From assembly GCA_017165825.1 (NCBI GenBank), contig CM029376.1, positions 25,871,206-25,935,205 on the forward strand: a stretch of DNA of 64,000 bases. Direction: 5' to 3'. This document shows positions 37,336 to 49,939 of the stretch, piece by piece. Source of the DNA: Hepsetus odoe. Lineage: Eukaryota > Chordata > Actinopteri > Characiformes > Hepsetidae. Made by a program: the position numbers and the translations under genes. Below the pieces are notes generated by a model. That model saw nothing but the letters and a program-made list of their open reading frames with translations, was not told the DNA's origin and searched no databases. Each line of letters starts with the position of its first letter. Positions within the stretch are counted from its first letter, which is position 1.

Positions 37336-37742
37336 ATCACCTGATCAGCTGGAATCATCTGCACCTTCATGTCTTCAGTTAGACGTTTTGTTCTGCTTGA
37401 AGGTTCAGACGTGGATCACTGTGGATTAACCAACACAGAACTATCAAACTGCTCAGGTACAGAGACTGGACTGAACATGAGAGACAACAACACTGTCCTT
37501 CAGGAAGATCTGGAGAACTGCTCAGGTACAGAGACTGGACTGAACATGAGAGACAACAACACTGTCCTTCAGGAAGATCTGGAGAACTGCTCAGGTACAG
37601 ACACTGGACTGAACATGAGAGACAACAACACTGTCCTTCAGGAAGATCTGGAGAACTGCTCAGGTACAGACACTGGACTGAACATGAGAGACAACAACAC
37701 TGTCCTTCAGGAAGATCTGGAGAACTGCTCAGGTACAGAGAA
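37336..37742 (+). repeat. Dispersed repeat carrying a 69-bp minisatellite
   Basis: Four complete 69-bp units start at 37449, 37518, 37587 and 37656, with a partial fifth at 37725. Units 1-2 carry ACAGAGACTGG and units 3-4 carry ACAGACACTGG. Because 69 is divisible by three, the array stays open as 23-residue repeats; no splice or start context supports a protein. The 5' flank (CCTGATCAGCTGGAATCATC, GCTTGAAGGTTCAGACGT) recurs at 62.8-63.0 kb on the other strand. Confidence 0.85.
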
Positions 37743-38624
37743 AATACATGAAGGTTTGGATCTTTGGAAGCACAATATGAAGAAAGACTTTTGCACAGGA
37801 CTGTAATTAATCATATATTTCCGCACAGAGGCTTTGTCAAGTCTCTGGATCAGGTCAGAGCTGTTTTGGGGTCAGGACAGAGAGACCTATACAATAAGGC
37901 AGTCGGTTTTAATGTTATGGCTGATCGAGGAGGCCCCTCCCCGCCGAAAATTCGAGCTCGCGCGCAAATTCATATTCAAAAATTCAAATTCAAAAATTCA
38001 AATCTTAACCGATAACTGGCGGATAACGAGTTAACGGTCAACAGACAGTAAGGTTTATTTCGTTTTTCTGCTCTTTATTGACGAAAGCAGCCATAAAAAT
38101 TTTAACAAAGTAGTGTATGAAAATAAATTTGATTATTAAATCTCATCTGAAGATTCAGCTTTAACTCACGTTAGTTTTTTTGCTTTTTAAATTTTTTTTT
38201 ACCACAACTTGTAAGTTAGCGTTAGCCAGGCTAGTTAAGGTTGTCCAGCTCTGAGGTAAATTTAAAACTGGAGGTATTTTTTTTCTCCCAAATTTCTAAT
38301 TTTATTTGTTCTGAAGTCGTGGTGTGTAATAACAGCCTTAAGTAAAGTTTATAAAAGTTTTCTCATTTTTTATTAGGTTTTATTATTTTGTTGTTTTGTT
38401 GTGAACAATAACATACAGTTTTACAGAGAAAGTGCAGAAAACACAGTAAAGTTGAATCAAAATCTACACAGGTAATGATATTAAATCCATGTAAATATAT
38501 AAAGAATAAAGATATATTCAATAAATAATAAAAAAACAAAACCCTGAGAGAACACTGTAATAACTGAAATCAAATTATAAAGGTTATTCACACTGGGAAA
38601 AAAAGTAAATGGAATGAGGTGAGT

Positions 38625-38805
38625 CTTCTTTTTCTCCTTCGACGGCTCCTGTTTAGGTCTATCCAGGGCGGATCATCGGTCTCCATGTCTTCCTGTCCTC
38701 TGTATCTTCCTCTTTTCACACCTGCATGTCCTCTCACCACATCCATAAACCTACTCTTTGTCCTTCCTCGCAGCTCCATCCTCAACATCCTTCTCCTGAT
38801 ATTTT
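38625..38805 (-). mobile_element. 5'-truncated RTE-type LINE tail
   Basis: The minus-strand frame reads RRRMLRMELRGRTKSRFMDVV and ends in a GAAGGAGAAAAAGAAG tail. It belongs to the same family and orientation as the 21.2-21.7 kb fragment. Confidence 0.7.
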
Positions 38806-39669
38806 CATATTTTATGACCAAACCTTTGTGTTAACTAAACAGAGCGATCATTGTATAGTTCACAGAAAAATATAGAGCGCAAATGTCATGTCCTTGTTCT
38901 AAATAATAGATTTTTGTGTAAGTTTTATCTTTAAAATCATCTTAAAAACTGCAGCTGAGATATTCCTGAAACTTTGCTGTCAAAAAAGCGTTCCTCCTTT
39001 TTAACATCCACCTGAACTGAAGCTGTTAAAATACTCTCTGATACCAACTTTATACAATAAGCAAGTTACTGTTTAAACTGTGCCATTGTTTCTTCTCAAG
39101 ACTGGGAATGAAATATCTTCAGAAGAGGGTGTATTTCCCCAAATTATTTCCCCATTTTTTTTTATCATTAATTACAATCATTTCACTTTTACATAAGACC
39201 ACCGGTGACTAGACACTGGTCTGGGGATGGACCATTCCTTAGCACAGCAGCATTTCTGGATTTTTTTATCAATTTCTTTATAGTTTAAGATGCAAATAAA
39301 GCCATTCCTAGTGAGCTTTGTCTAAAACTGTGAAGGACTTGGAACCAGGAACCAGATGAGTGTTCACAACATGGTTTCTGAGTGTTTATATGTGATGTTT
39401 ATGGTAAAATACTATGTAAATAGTCCCGTTTCCTTGGGGAATGTTTTGCCCTGCAACACTACATGGCTTTTTTTAGAAATAGATCTTTTTTTTATCATGA
39501 CGTGCTGTCATAGGCATGAAGTAGGGGATTTATAACCATTAGGTGACTTTCTGGTTCCATTCACCCTCACTGTGAAGGACGATATTTTTAGAATGTATAC
39601 ACTAAACCACTTTGAATGACTTTGTTTTTATTTATCATTAATAACATAAAGAAAGGGATTTAAATGGTA

Positions 39670-39872
39670 GGGGCATTGCTGGCCTTGTATGTAGGGACCC
39701 CAAAATCAGAGGGATGTAAGTTACCCTGAGGTTCCCTTGAGCAAGGTACCGTCACTGCTCACTACGGTGTATGGCTGCCTACAGTGCGTTAAATACTTAG
39801 GTAGCATTTGTGGTGTGCTGTGTGCTGTGGTGTGTTTACAATGACACTTTGCTGCTGTGTTCACAGTGACAA
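39670..39872 (+). mobile_element. Eroded family A SINE
   Basis: Retains TTACCCTGAGGTTCCCTTG, AGCAAGGTACCGTCACTGCT and TGTGGTGTGCTGTGTGCTG. Head boxes are not recognisable. Confidence 0.55.
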
Positions 39873-41869
39873 CTAATCAGAACTGTTGAGTATGACTGAA
39901 TTGGCACCACATCATCAACTCCACAGAGGAATGTGCACAGGCTGCTCACGTTGACATGATGACTCATCCAGAAGTGAGGTGGTACAGGTGAGTGAGTTTG
40001 CTCATCTGGCGCTGTTGACGGGGCAGCAGTGGAAACTGTTGCCCCATTTCATTTTCCGTTTCATCCTCAGCGCTCCAAGAAACAGTGGTGGACCCAAAAC
40101 ACAAACACTAGCCACATCCTGAGAAGAACACATCACTTTGTGTGACATGTGAAGAGTCATCACTCTTCCGTGAACCTTCCTGTTTTGCGTGGTAACACAC
40201 AGACACAACACACATCCCCCATGATTTAAGAGCAGGTTCTTCCCTCTAGTGACATCTAACCACACAACACATACTGCTGCTGCTGCTGCTGCTGCTGATG
40301 ATCATTTTCCTATTGTAAGACGGATGCTGTTTAAATGATACGTTGTGCACTAAATTTTCCTTGAAGCTCTTAAAGTGTATATTTGAGTTTTATTGTAGTG
40401 TTGATTTATTGCTACATTTTTGTCACTGTATGTAGTTCAATTACAATATAATAAGTATTGCTCTGAAGAAACCCAAAAATATATATAATTAGTGTTTATA
40501 AACTTGTAATACATCAGTGTATTATATAATATATCATTCTATTTCAATATGTTTATAACATGCTACATAAAAAAATATAATTTAATGGAGTTAGTTAAAA
40601 ATGAGCCATAAAGAGCAGCAAGAGGAATAAGTAGTGAAGCAGTGGGCAGTAGGACCCAGCAGCAGCTGTGTGGCTGGGACGCAGCAAGCGAGAAAAATGA
40701 AACAGGCACTCCCCACCCGCCAGCCAGGGAGGAGAAAATACTGCATTCTTGCTGCGTTCTGCATTACTGCCTGCTTTCACTAGCTAATTTGGGAGGAAGT
40801 GTCTTTACGGGTGTTTGTGTGTACTTTGTGAGCATAGCAGTGCAGTAAAGTGTGTGTGTGTATGTGTGTGTGAGTGTGTATGTGTGTTTGAGCAGCTGGA
40901 TTCAGTCTTGTTTTTAGAAAACGGTGGAGGAGTGGTGTGTTCATCCAAAACACGAGCAAGCTCCAACAGGAGTGAACTGTCCCAGCAGGTAGACTGCTGT
41001 TTCTTCTTCTTTATCCCTCCTACTCTCTCATGCGCTGCCTCTCTCTCTCTCTCTCTGTTGACGTCTTCATGGTTCCTTTTTACTTTCACTGCGGGTCAGA
41101 AAATTGTTTTCGGCTTCTGTGTTTGGTCACCACCTACCGTAAGCACTCCTCGCCTGCCAGCAGAATTCGTTAAAGCTAAAAATATATTACACATCCGCTG
41201 TTGTCATTGTTCTTTAGCGGCTGTTTCATTTCTCATTTTCACCCAGAGCTCCAAAGCATCAGCTGAAGGTTTTGTTTTTAGCTGTCTCTGTACAGTAGCA
41301 GAGGTGTCTGAACCTGCAATAAAAAAGCATGTTAAATTATTCAAATGTGTATATCATTTAAATAAATTAGTTTTATTCCAAACTTGGCAAAATGAAAGGA
41401 AAATATTTATGCAAATGATTATATTTGAGTCAAGTAAATTCAGTGCCTCACATTCTATAGTATAACAGTTCCAGTTCTGAAGTAAACCACATGTCTCTAA
41501 CTAGGAACTGTGTTGTAGCAAAGTTTGACAAACTCTGCAGTTCTGACACCATTTGCTTACTTTTTTATTAGAAACCCCTCTTTTGTATCCCCACTCTGGT
41601 TGATAGTTCCACTCTGTTGATATATATTAAAAATGAGCAATAAAATGAATATATTCATGTTTTGGGTAGGGATATATAGTATATCTAGTAGTGTGTATAT
41701 ATACTGAATATGTAGTAGTATAATTATTATATAATAATTATAAAATGATTAAACCAGTAAAGAAGTAAGAATCATAAATGGCTTAGGATATAAACATTCT
41801 GCAAAAAGAAAATAAATATGAATTTTTTCAAATTTAATATTACTTATTGTTGCCTTCCACAGGGACACC

Positions 41870-42068
41870 ATGTCCTCTCCAAAGCCGCAGGAAGGCATCT
41901 GTGGACTGGCGGAAACAGTGGGGCCGGAGTCCTGGTCTAAGGTCAGCTGCCCATGCTGCATTTCAACCCAAGTGGAGCCACTGGTTCTGATCCAGCTGGC
42001 GGAGGACATCCAACCAAACACCAAACAATGGATCATGGCAATGATCTCTGCACCTCAGAAATCTGGAG
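41870..42068 (+). CDS. ano10: ano10 coding exon 1
   Basis: The exon probably begins at 41863 after a TTCCACAG acceptor, so a non-coding exon lies upstream. It encodes the Cys-containing N-terminal extension and the conserved LVLIQLAEDI strand, ending with one base of the next codon. Confidence 0.88.
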
Positions 42069-42940
42069 GTGAGGAGTGTTAATTACAGATTTACTGGTAT
42101 AAAGTCTTGGTTCCTCACAAGGTTTCTTTCTCCAGTTTTTTGGAGTTTGTCTCTCTCATGGGGCTGGGACATGGATCTGTAAAGCTGCTTTGTGATGGCA
42201 ACAGTTATAAAAAGTGCTATATAAACAAAACTATATTGACTATTGTGAATGCAAATTAACCAATTAATTTAAAAGTGAAATTACAGGCTGTTACTGTGTA
42301 ATTGTAAATAGTGCAATATTACAATTATATGCTTTATTTATGTTATCTCCTGCCCAGGACACCAAGGATACTGATGGGTTAAATTTATTACACACTTCTA
42401 AACTCCAATAGCCCTGCTCTGTGTCTTGTGTCATGAGTCTTAGATGTTACTGTAACATGCATCACTTTCCCAAACATTTCAGAACAAGTGTAACCCTTGA
42501 TGGCAATCCATATTCCCTGTGGCAGTGACCTCTTAATAATTATTCAGGAATAGTATGAGGAGCATGACAAAAAGTTTAAGGTCCAAATTTCCTGGATGTT
42601 AATTTGCTGATGCATTTGTGGAAAGATCTGGAAACACTTGTTCATATTGAAAGAGGTCACATCTCACAATTTTTAGGACTGAATTGACCTGTGGCTAATG
42701 TCTGGGTTCTATATAACACAGCACATATTCATAGGTCTTGCATTAGGCCAGGATGTTTAATGTCATGGCAGAGTGGTGTATATGTTACGTAGAGCTGATC
42801 TACATCATGGAAGTGATGTATGGAATGTTCTGTTTTTAATGTTTTGTATTTTCTCCCAATATGTTAAAATCAGGAAGTAAATGTAAAAAGTCCTCACAAT
42901 CTAGTGCATTATACATTTCCATTCCCCCCCCCCTGTGTGT

Positions 42941-42990
<50 letters not shown>

Positions 42991-45900
42991 GGGGCCGGAC
43001 TGCTAGCTCACCCAGGTGAGGATGCCTCTTGGGGTCGTATTGTGGTGGCAGCACCTCGCTGTACTCTCCTGAGGGCTACAGAAGACCTAGGCCTCTGCAA
43101 GGCAAACAAAGATGGAAACATGATCACTTTCTCCTTTAACAATTGTGACAACTTCCGCGATGTTGGTGAGAAGGCATAAATCTCTTGAAACATCAAGATA
43201 ATGAGCAGAATTTAATTTAACAGGCTGGAGAATGAAACAAAGTTGAATCCTCAGAATTTACACTGAAATAACTTGAATAGGGACAAGCGGCAAAAAATTG
43301 ATGGATGGATAACTTGAATAAAAGTTATGCTAATTTCAATTTTAACAGATAAACACAAAGAATTTCATATTCTGTTTTGATAAAGTATAACATAGAAACT
43401 GGACCAAAAGTACATGCAGGTCTGTGAGGCAGAAAAAAATTTCATGACAGGTTATGGCGGTTGATTTAATTGAAATTGTTTCATGAACATCTTTAATTTT
43501 ATGAACTCTTGACAACAAAACCCAAAAATCATCAACTATTGTTGGCTTATTGTTTAAAAGTGATTGGGTGGCAGTGGTCTAGTGGTAAGTACTTGCCTAT
43601 GGACCTATGGTTCAAGAGGTCCCAGGTTCGAATCCCCTTCTAGCACTACCACCACTGGGTCCCTGAGCAAGACCCTTAACCCTGAATTGCTCCAGGGGGA
43701 CTGTCGCTGTAATTAGGAAATGGAAGTCGCTCTGGATAAGAGTGTCTGCTAAATGCCGTAAATGTAAATATGGCCAAGTCTTATTGCTCCTAATCCAAAT
43801 GGTGTGTCACGGTAAACAAGCTTTTTCAGAGGGAATAAAGCGCCAAATAAACACATTAATCTTTTTTGGAAACATAGCCTATTTAAATCTGGGAGGGAGA
43901 TTTAAATTTGTCAGAAGTTAACTGAAAACAAAAATGAGAAACGATTTTATCATGGGTCATAATGTCAAAGGCTGAGGTTATAAATTTGGTTTAGACAAAC
44001 ACTACTAGTTGCTTTAAGATAATTTCGGACAAAAGCACAAGAAATAACCCTTGTAAGAGTACTACACTTTATTGTTCTTTAACATTTGTTCTGCTGGCTG
44101 TAAATATGTATACTATACTATTAAATATACAATGTCTGTTCAAGGGTGATCACACCAAATATTGATTTAATTTAGATTTCTCTTTTGTTCATTCACTGCA
44201 TTTTGTTGATTGATGAAAATAAATGATTAACACTTCCATTTTTGAAAGCATTCTTTGCATATATATATATACAGTTTTAGGCAGGTGTGGAAAAAATGCT
44301 GTAAACAAAGAATGCTTTCAAAAATGGAGGTGTTAATCATTTATTTTTATCAATCAACAAAATGCAGTGAATGAACAAAAGAGAAATCTAAATCAAATCA
44401 ATATTTGGTGTGATCACCCTTTGCCTTCAAAACAGCATCAGTTCTTCTAGGTACACTTGCACACAGTTTTTGAAGGAACTCAGCTGGTAGGTTGTTCCAA
44501 ACATCTTGGAGAACGAACCACAGATCTTCTGTGGATGTAGCTTCCTCACATCCTTCTGTCTCTTCATGTAATCCAGACACACTGGATGATGTGGAGATCA
44601 GGGCTCTGTGGGGACCAGAAGAACTAATGCTGGTTTGAAGGTAAAAGGTAGTAACACCAGATATTGATTTGATTTAAATGTGACTGTTCTCTTTGTAGAT
44701 GATATGCAGAAGTTTTTGACTCTAGCGGAGCGGCAGTACATTGTTAAATTTGCCCTGGAGTCCATGAGAGCCATGAAGGACCAACGCATCCCTGGAATCG
44801 TAGGAAACAAGGGATTCCTCAAAAACAGACAGAACGTTTGTGAGTTACTGTTTGTATTTGTGTGCAACAGCAAAGAGAGCGGCAAAGCATATTTTGTTAT
44901 TATTTTATCATCATAATTCTTGATATCGTTAACTTATTTTTAGGTATTATATTGTTAGGTAATAATATATCTCTAGAATGTGTATTAAGCATATATCAGT
45001 TTGAGTGCATGTATGACTCTGAGCAGCCAGCAGGCATCGCTATCTTCCCCCACCACCACCATCTCTCTCTCCCTCTCCTCTCTCTCTCTGAATTGCTTAG
45101 TCATTCTAAATTCCTAACCCCCCCACAACCTCCCTGATCCTAACAAGCCAAAACTGTTCATCTCTCTCGCTCTTTCCTTTTCTCTCTCTGTGAAGGAATA
45201 ATGAATATTATTGAAATATTTGTGTATTCACTTTACATGTGTGGTTATTTGCATATAATCTTTTTTGGCTCACTCCCTTCTCTTTTCTCCTTTTTCTCTA
45301 TGTGTGCTGTAGTTCAGAAACTGCAGAAAGCTAAAGTAATTGTAGATGTTTTCCCACTGCGCCATGAGAAGAAGCTAAAAGCTTTTGGACCAGAATGGTA
45401 CTCTCAGAAACGCCTGTGGGGACAGCCTTTAGGTACACCCACACACACACCATTAAACACATATGGATGCACAAACACACACAAATATACTCACTCAAAA
45501 CACACATAAATAGTTTTACAGAGTTGGAGACTTAAACACACATAGGTGGAGTTATATTCCTATAACTGTTGAGGAGTTTGAGTTACTGTAGATATGTTGA
45601 GATGGAAATATGAGATGTGCTTTGGAATATGACGATAATGTTAGACACTGCATATACAAGCATGCAAATGCTCATACAAGACAGCAGGGCAGAAAATCAA
45701 ACACCAGTACATTCACCCTCTCTTCATAAAATGAAAAGCATCCTTTAACAAACATCTTTCTTTCTCTGCTTATTCAAATTAGCCTGCAGTGTAACATCTG
45801 CTTGGGTTAATGACACATCATGAATATTTTATGGGAACAATATAAGAAAAATGTTATGGAAATATTAAATGAAATAATTAGGGAAACATTTGTATCCAGA

Positions 45901-48900
45901 GTTACTTCCATGTCCTAATTACAGGGACAGTCCCCCCTGGAGCAATTCAGGGTTAAGGGTCTTGCTCAGGGACCCAGTGGTGGTAGTGCCAGAGGTGGGA
46001 TTCGAACCTGGGACCTCTTGAACCATAGGTCCATAGGCAAGCACCCTGCGACTAGACCACCACCACCCCGCACCCTGTTACGAATGCTATAATTCTCAAA
46101 CAGAATTTCACTACATGAATGAAGCCGATACTAGGCAATGTATACAAGGTGGTGTGCAATTTGTGCAGAAAGTGTTTCAAATTGGTAGGTTAGCCACGGC
46201 CCCTATCCCCGGAATTCTGAGCCAGAGCTTTCAATTCACCCTCACCCATCACATCTAATCCACCGCACCTGGTTAGCCAGGCAATTAAGATCCGCCAAGC
46301 TTTGCCTGTTCACCATTGTGTGTTTTGTTGCCTAGTTCCTGAGACCTTTGTTTCTTTGTGCAGATTAAAGAACACTGAGGCAAGCCATGTACTTGTGCCT
46401 TTTTTTTTCCTTGCAAACATGACAGTTGGAGATCAGGACAAACTGCCAAGTCAACCTGCTCGTTTACGACATGTAGTATCCATTTCTGTTCTGCCTTGGT
46501 CTTATGTGCCTTTACACTATTTCCTGTGAAAGCACCAGGACAGCAAATGATTTTTGGTTTGATTTGTTGTAAATGTATGACATTTTTTTTTTACTTAACA
46601 AACATAACAAAAATGCCTTTATCTGTTGTCTAGGCGGAAGAGTGAGATCCACTGAGTCATACTCGCCCATCACAGAATATACTGACCAATTGTAAATTTC
46701 ATTGAAGAGTGTTTAGGAGAGGCTCACAAATTAAATCTAGGGTTTTAATCTGCAGAAGATTACCAGTTCGAGTTAGATTTGTAAAAAAGCCAGCTGTTTT
46801 AAGTTTTGTCAACAAATTTATGTCACTGAAACATGTCACAAATGTACAAAAAAGGACAAGCATACATCTTTAATCAAACCTGCAGTATATCTTAACCATG
46901 GTCCCTAATCCTAGTCCTGGGGGCCGCCGTGGACAATTTAGTTTTTCTTTGATCCAACAGACATTAGTCACATAATCAGTACATTAAAGAGCCTTCCCGG
47001 AGGAAAAATAATAAAAAGGGGATGGGTGGCACCAGGACCAAGGTTGGGAACAGTAAAAATATCTTTATCTGTGCAACAAATGTAAATTTTTCTTGATAAC
47101 AGTTTGACAGAATCACTAGCCTTAAAAACTAGATTATTAAGTCATTTTTTTCTCATTTGCTCTTTTTCTCTTCTCCACAGACTCTATTCATGCTTACTTT
47201 GGTAGCTCCGTTGCATTTTACTTCAGTTTCTTAGATTTCTACACCTGGGCTTTGGTTCCACCAGCGGTTGTAGGCCTCTTTCTGTTTTTCTTCCTGCCCC
47301 GATGGGGTCCCAGTAATGAGAACAAAGTTGACCTCCCCGATGCTGCAGCTAAGTCTGGATCTCCAGATGTGGACAGTGACCAGATGTCTGTCAGTGGCCT
47401 GATGGTTCAGGCCATCTTCAGCATGATTTGGTCTACTGTGTTCATGGAGCTGTGGAAGAGACGAAGTGCAGCTCTCTCATACAGCTGGGGGTCCATCACA
47501 CTGACTGAACGTTTCCAGGTGGGAGTGGACCATATGATGATATTACCTCAAGACAGGATTGTCTAGATATTAGGGTAACTAATAGTAAACTGATTTAAAA
47601 AATGGTAGAAATAGACATAACATGGGTTGATAATCAGAAATAGAACTGCTAATATTTGAATTAAAGGATGAGATTAATTTTCATGATGCTAAAAACTATG
47701 TTTAAACAATATGTGCTTTCAAAACTCTGGATGCGACCCGATTTGGAACAGACCAGAACGTAATTTCCCCATAAAATTGTATGTAAATACAATTATTCTG
47801 TTCCAGACCGTACGAACTGTATGTAAATATATTTTCATGTAAATAAGACATTTAAGCACAAAAATAGTTAATTATACCATAGAATACATAATGTAATAGT
47901 AAAATAAATGTAAAAACATCGAATAACACTGAGAAAACTTGAACAACAGAGAAAACTAACCTTGCAAGAGTTCATGCTAGACTAAGTTTGCACTAGACCC
48001 TTACACACCGTTCACTGTAAAAAAAAAAAATGTAATTACTTGACGAAATAGTGATATAACATGACTTGTCTTTTCCTGCGCAACAGAACTTTTCTGTGAA
48101 ACGAAGTGGTCGTTCGTCGTGTAGTATGAACCGGAGGGGAAACTGGCTGCCAGTTTTGTTCGCAACCAGAAATTGTGGCCGTGAACAGATGCAAAAATTT
48201 GGCAAACTTTTTGATCGTAACCCAATTGGTTGTTGTGTTCGTAAACGTTCGTGAGCAGTGTTCCACTGTGTAAGTACTTAGGAAAATAGGAACCAAACAA
48301 GAAACATAAACATGCATAGAACAAGGTATCTAGTCCAGAGACAACAACTAAGGTAAGCAAGGTTGAGACTAGGGTACTTAAAACTACAGAGAATAACCAA
48401 GACCTGGACCTGGCTAAATGGGAGACATGAGCACATACAGAAAGTAATTTGAAGTGAAGTGAAAGCACATAGCATAGCAATCGTTGAACCTATGTTGAAG
48501 CTGTGTTGGCCACCACTTATCTAGGAACCACGGCCGGATTTCCATGGCGATCTGGGGATCAACCCTGTGACGGGGCGGCTGGAGCCACTCTTTCCAGACT
48601 GGAAGAGGCAGATGAGGGTGGGACTGGTGTCCCTGCCTGTGGTGCTTCTTTTCTTGGGCATGGTGGTACTCGGCATGCTGGGATTTTATTTCTGCGAGAG
48701 GGTGATGACCAACTTCCATAACTCTTCTGGAACAATCATCACGGCAGCACTGTTGTATCTGCCCTCTATCCTCCATATCATCTACACCAACATGCTTGGC
48801 AATGCCTACAGGACTGTAGCACTGCGGCTAACAGAATGGGGTGAGAAATAGAGAGCGATCTTGTTCTTCAATCATAATTTGTTAATTTTGGTATTAAATT

Positions 48901-49891
48901 AGCAAGGGGGAAAATCAGAGAAATAAAATGTGTATTTTCACTCAAAATCTGTTCATAATTGAAAACAATAATTCATCAATGTGTTTGTTGACATTTTCGC
49001 AAACTAAATATGGACAAGAAGAGAAAGGGGAAGAGGGACAGATAGGAAGAGAAAAGGAAGCATATTGATTTGATTTATCATATTCAGCAAAGTTCTTAAC
49101 ACGCCAGGTGGTTTTATTGCGGCAGTGCTCTGTGAATACTTCAGCTTGGTTAAAGACTTTGAAATTTGAGAGATTTGCTGTTGATTTTACTTAGAATATT
49201 AGAAAGTCGGCGGCGAGTCACTTAACACTTAATCCTGATGGTGTGGCTACCATCCCAGTTAAGAAAACTGTAGAGAACAGATGTTGTGGTTCATTAATAA
49301 ATACTCTTTTTTTCCCTCCCGCCCTTATTTTTCAGAGAACCACAGAGAGGAATCATCCTTCCAGAATCATCACACCACTAAAGTTTTAGTGGTGAGTCCT
49401 GTTACACTCTGTTTACCCCTCCATTCTTTCATTTTCTGCTTTTCCCTCATCATTTTTGCTAATCTCTTGTGGTTCACAACAATTTATATGGAACTTCGCT
49501 TTTCGAACGTGATTGTGAGGACAAAGATAATACAAATATAGCAGTGGTGAGAATATTTACATGATTTTAAATAAATGTCATAAGTGAAAATGATTGAAAT
49601 TGCTGTCAGTATTGCTGGCTTGGTCTGCTCAAAGTCGCTGTTCTTGAATTAAGATGGATTAGCAGGTGAGAGGTCTCTAACATTTTGCATTACTGTTTTT
49701 GCTTGCTTACATATTTATTGATTTGTTTAACGGTTCTTCTTTTCAATTCCTCTCATTTTCTCTCTCACACATGTTATAGTATGATTTGTATTACAGCAGT
49801 TATTTAGCTCTAAAAGTGTCGGGTGTACTTTTAATGCTGATAACCGCAAATCTCAAAGCAGCAAAGGGTGTATATGATAATGTAATTAATT

Positions 49892-49939
<48 letters not shown>

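Larger units (their letters stand above)
34932..41862. other. Spacer between fa2h and ano10
   Basis: Contains the FA2H 3' UTR, a CpG-rich block near 35.9-36.2 kb, a CTCF-like site at 37206, a minisatellite repeat at 37.3-37.7 kb, a LINE tail at 38.6 kb and an eroded SINE at 39.7 kb. At 37970-38030 there are direct repeats of ATTCAAAAATTCAAATTC type, and at 40271-40296 a (CTG)n run. ANO10 5' untranslated exons probably lie in the right half but could not be placed. Confidence 0.6.
45433..47180. other. ano10: ano10 intron 4
   Basis: Starts GTACACCCACACAC. It contains a family C SINE and a probable hAT-like MITE (both listed), with no other recognised feature. Confidence 0.6.

Noticed and set aside
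37449..37742. CRISPR-like regular repeats
   Set aside because: Contiguous 69-bp tandem units without spacers in a vertebrate genome; a minisatellite.
37369..37806. 145-codon frame with 23-residue repeats
   Set aside because: It is the translated 69-bp minisatellite of a dispersed repeat; the frame is open only because the unit length is divisible by three.
40815..41465. 216-codon plus-strand frame
   Set aside because: Starts in a GT repeat, contains Ser/Leu low complexity from a CT tract, and has no recognisable domain or splice logic. It could overlap an ANO10 untranslated exon but is not a convincing protein.
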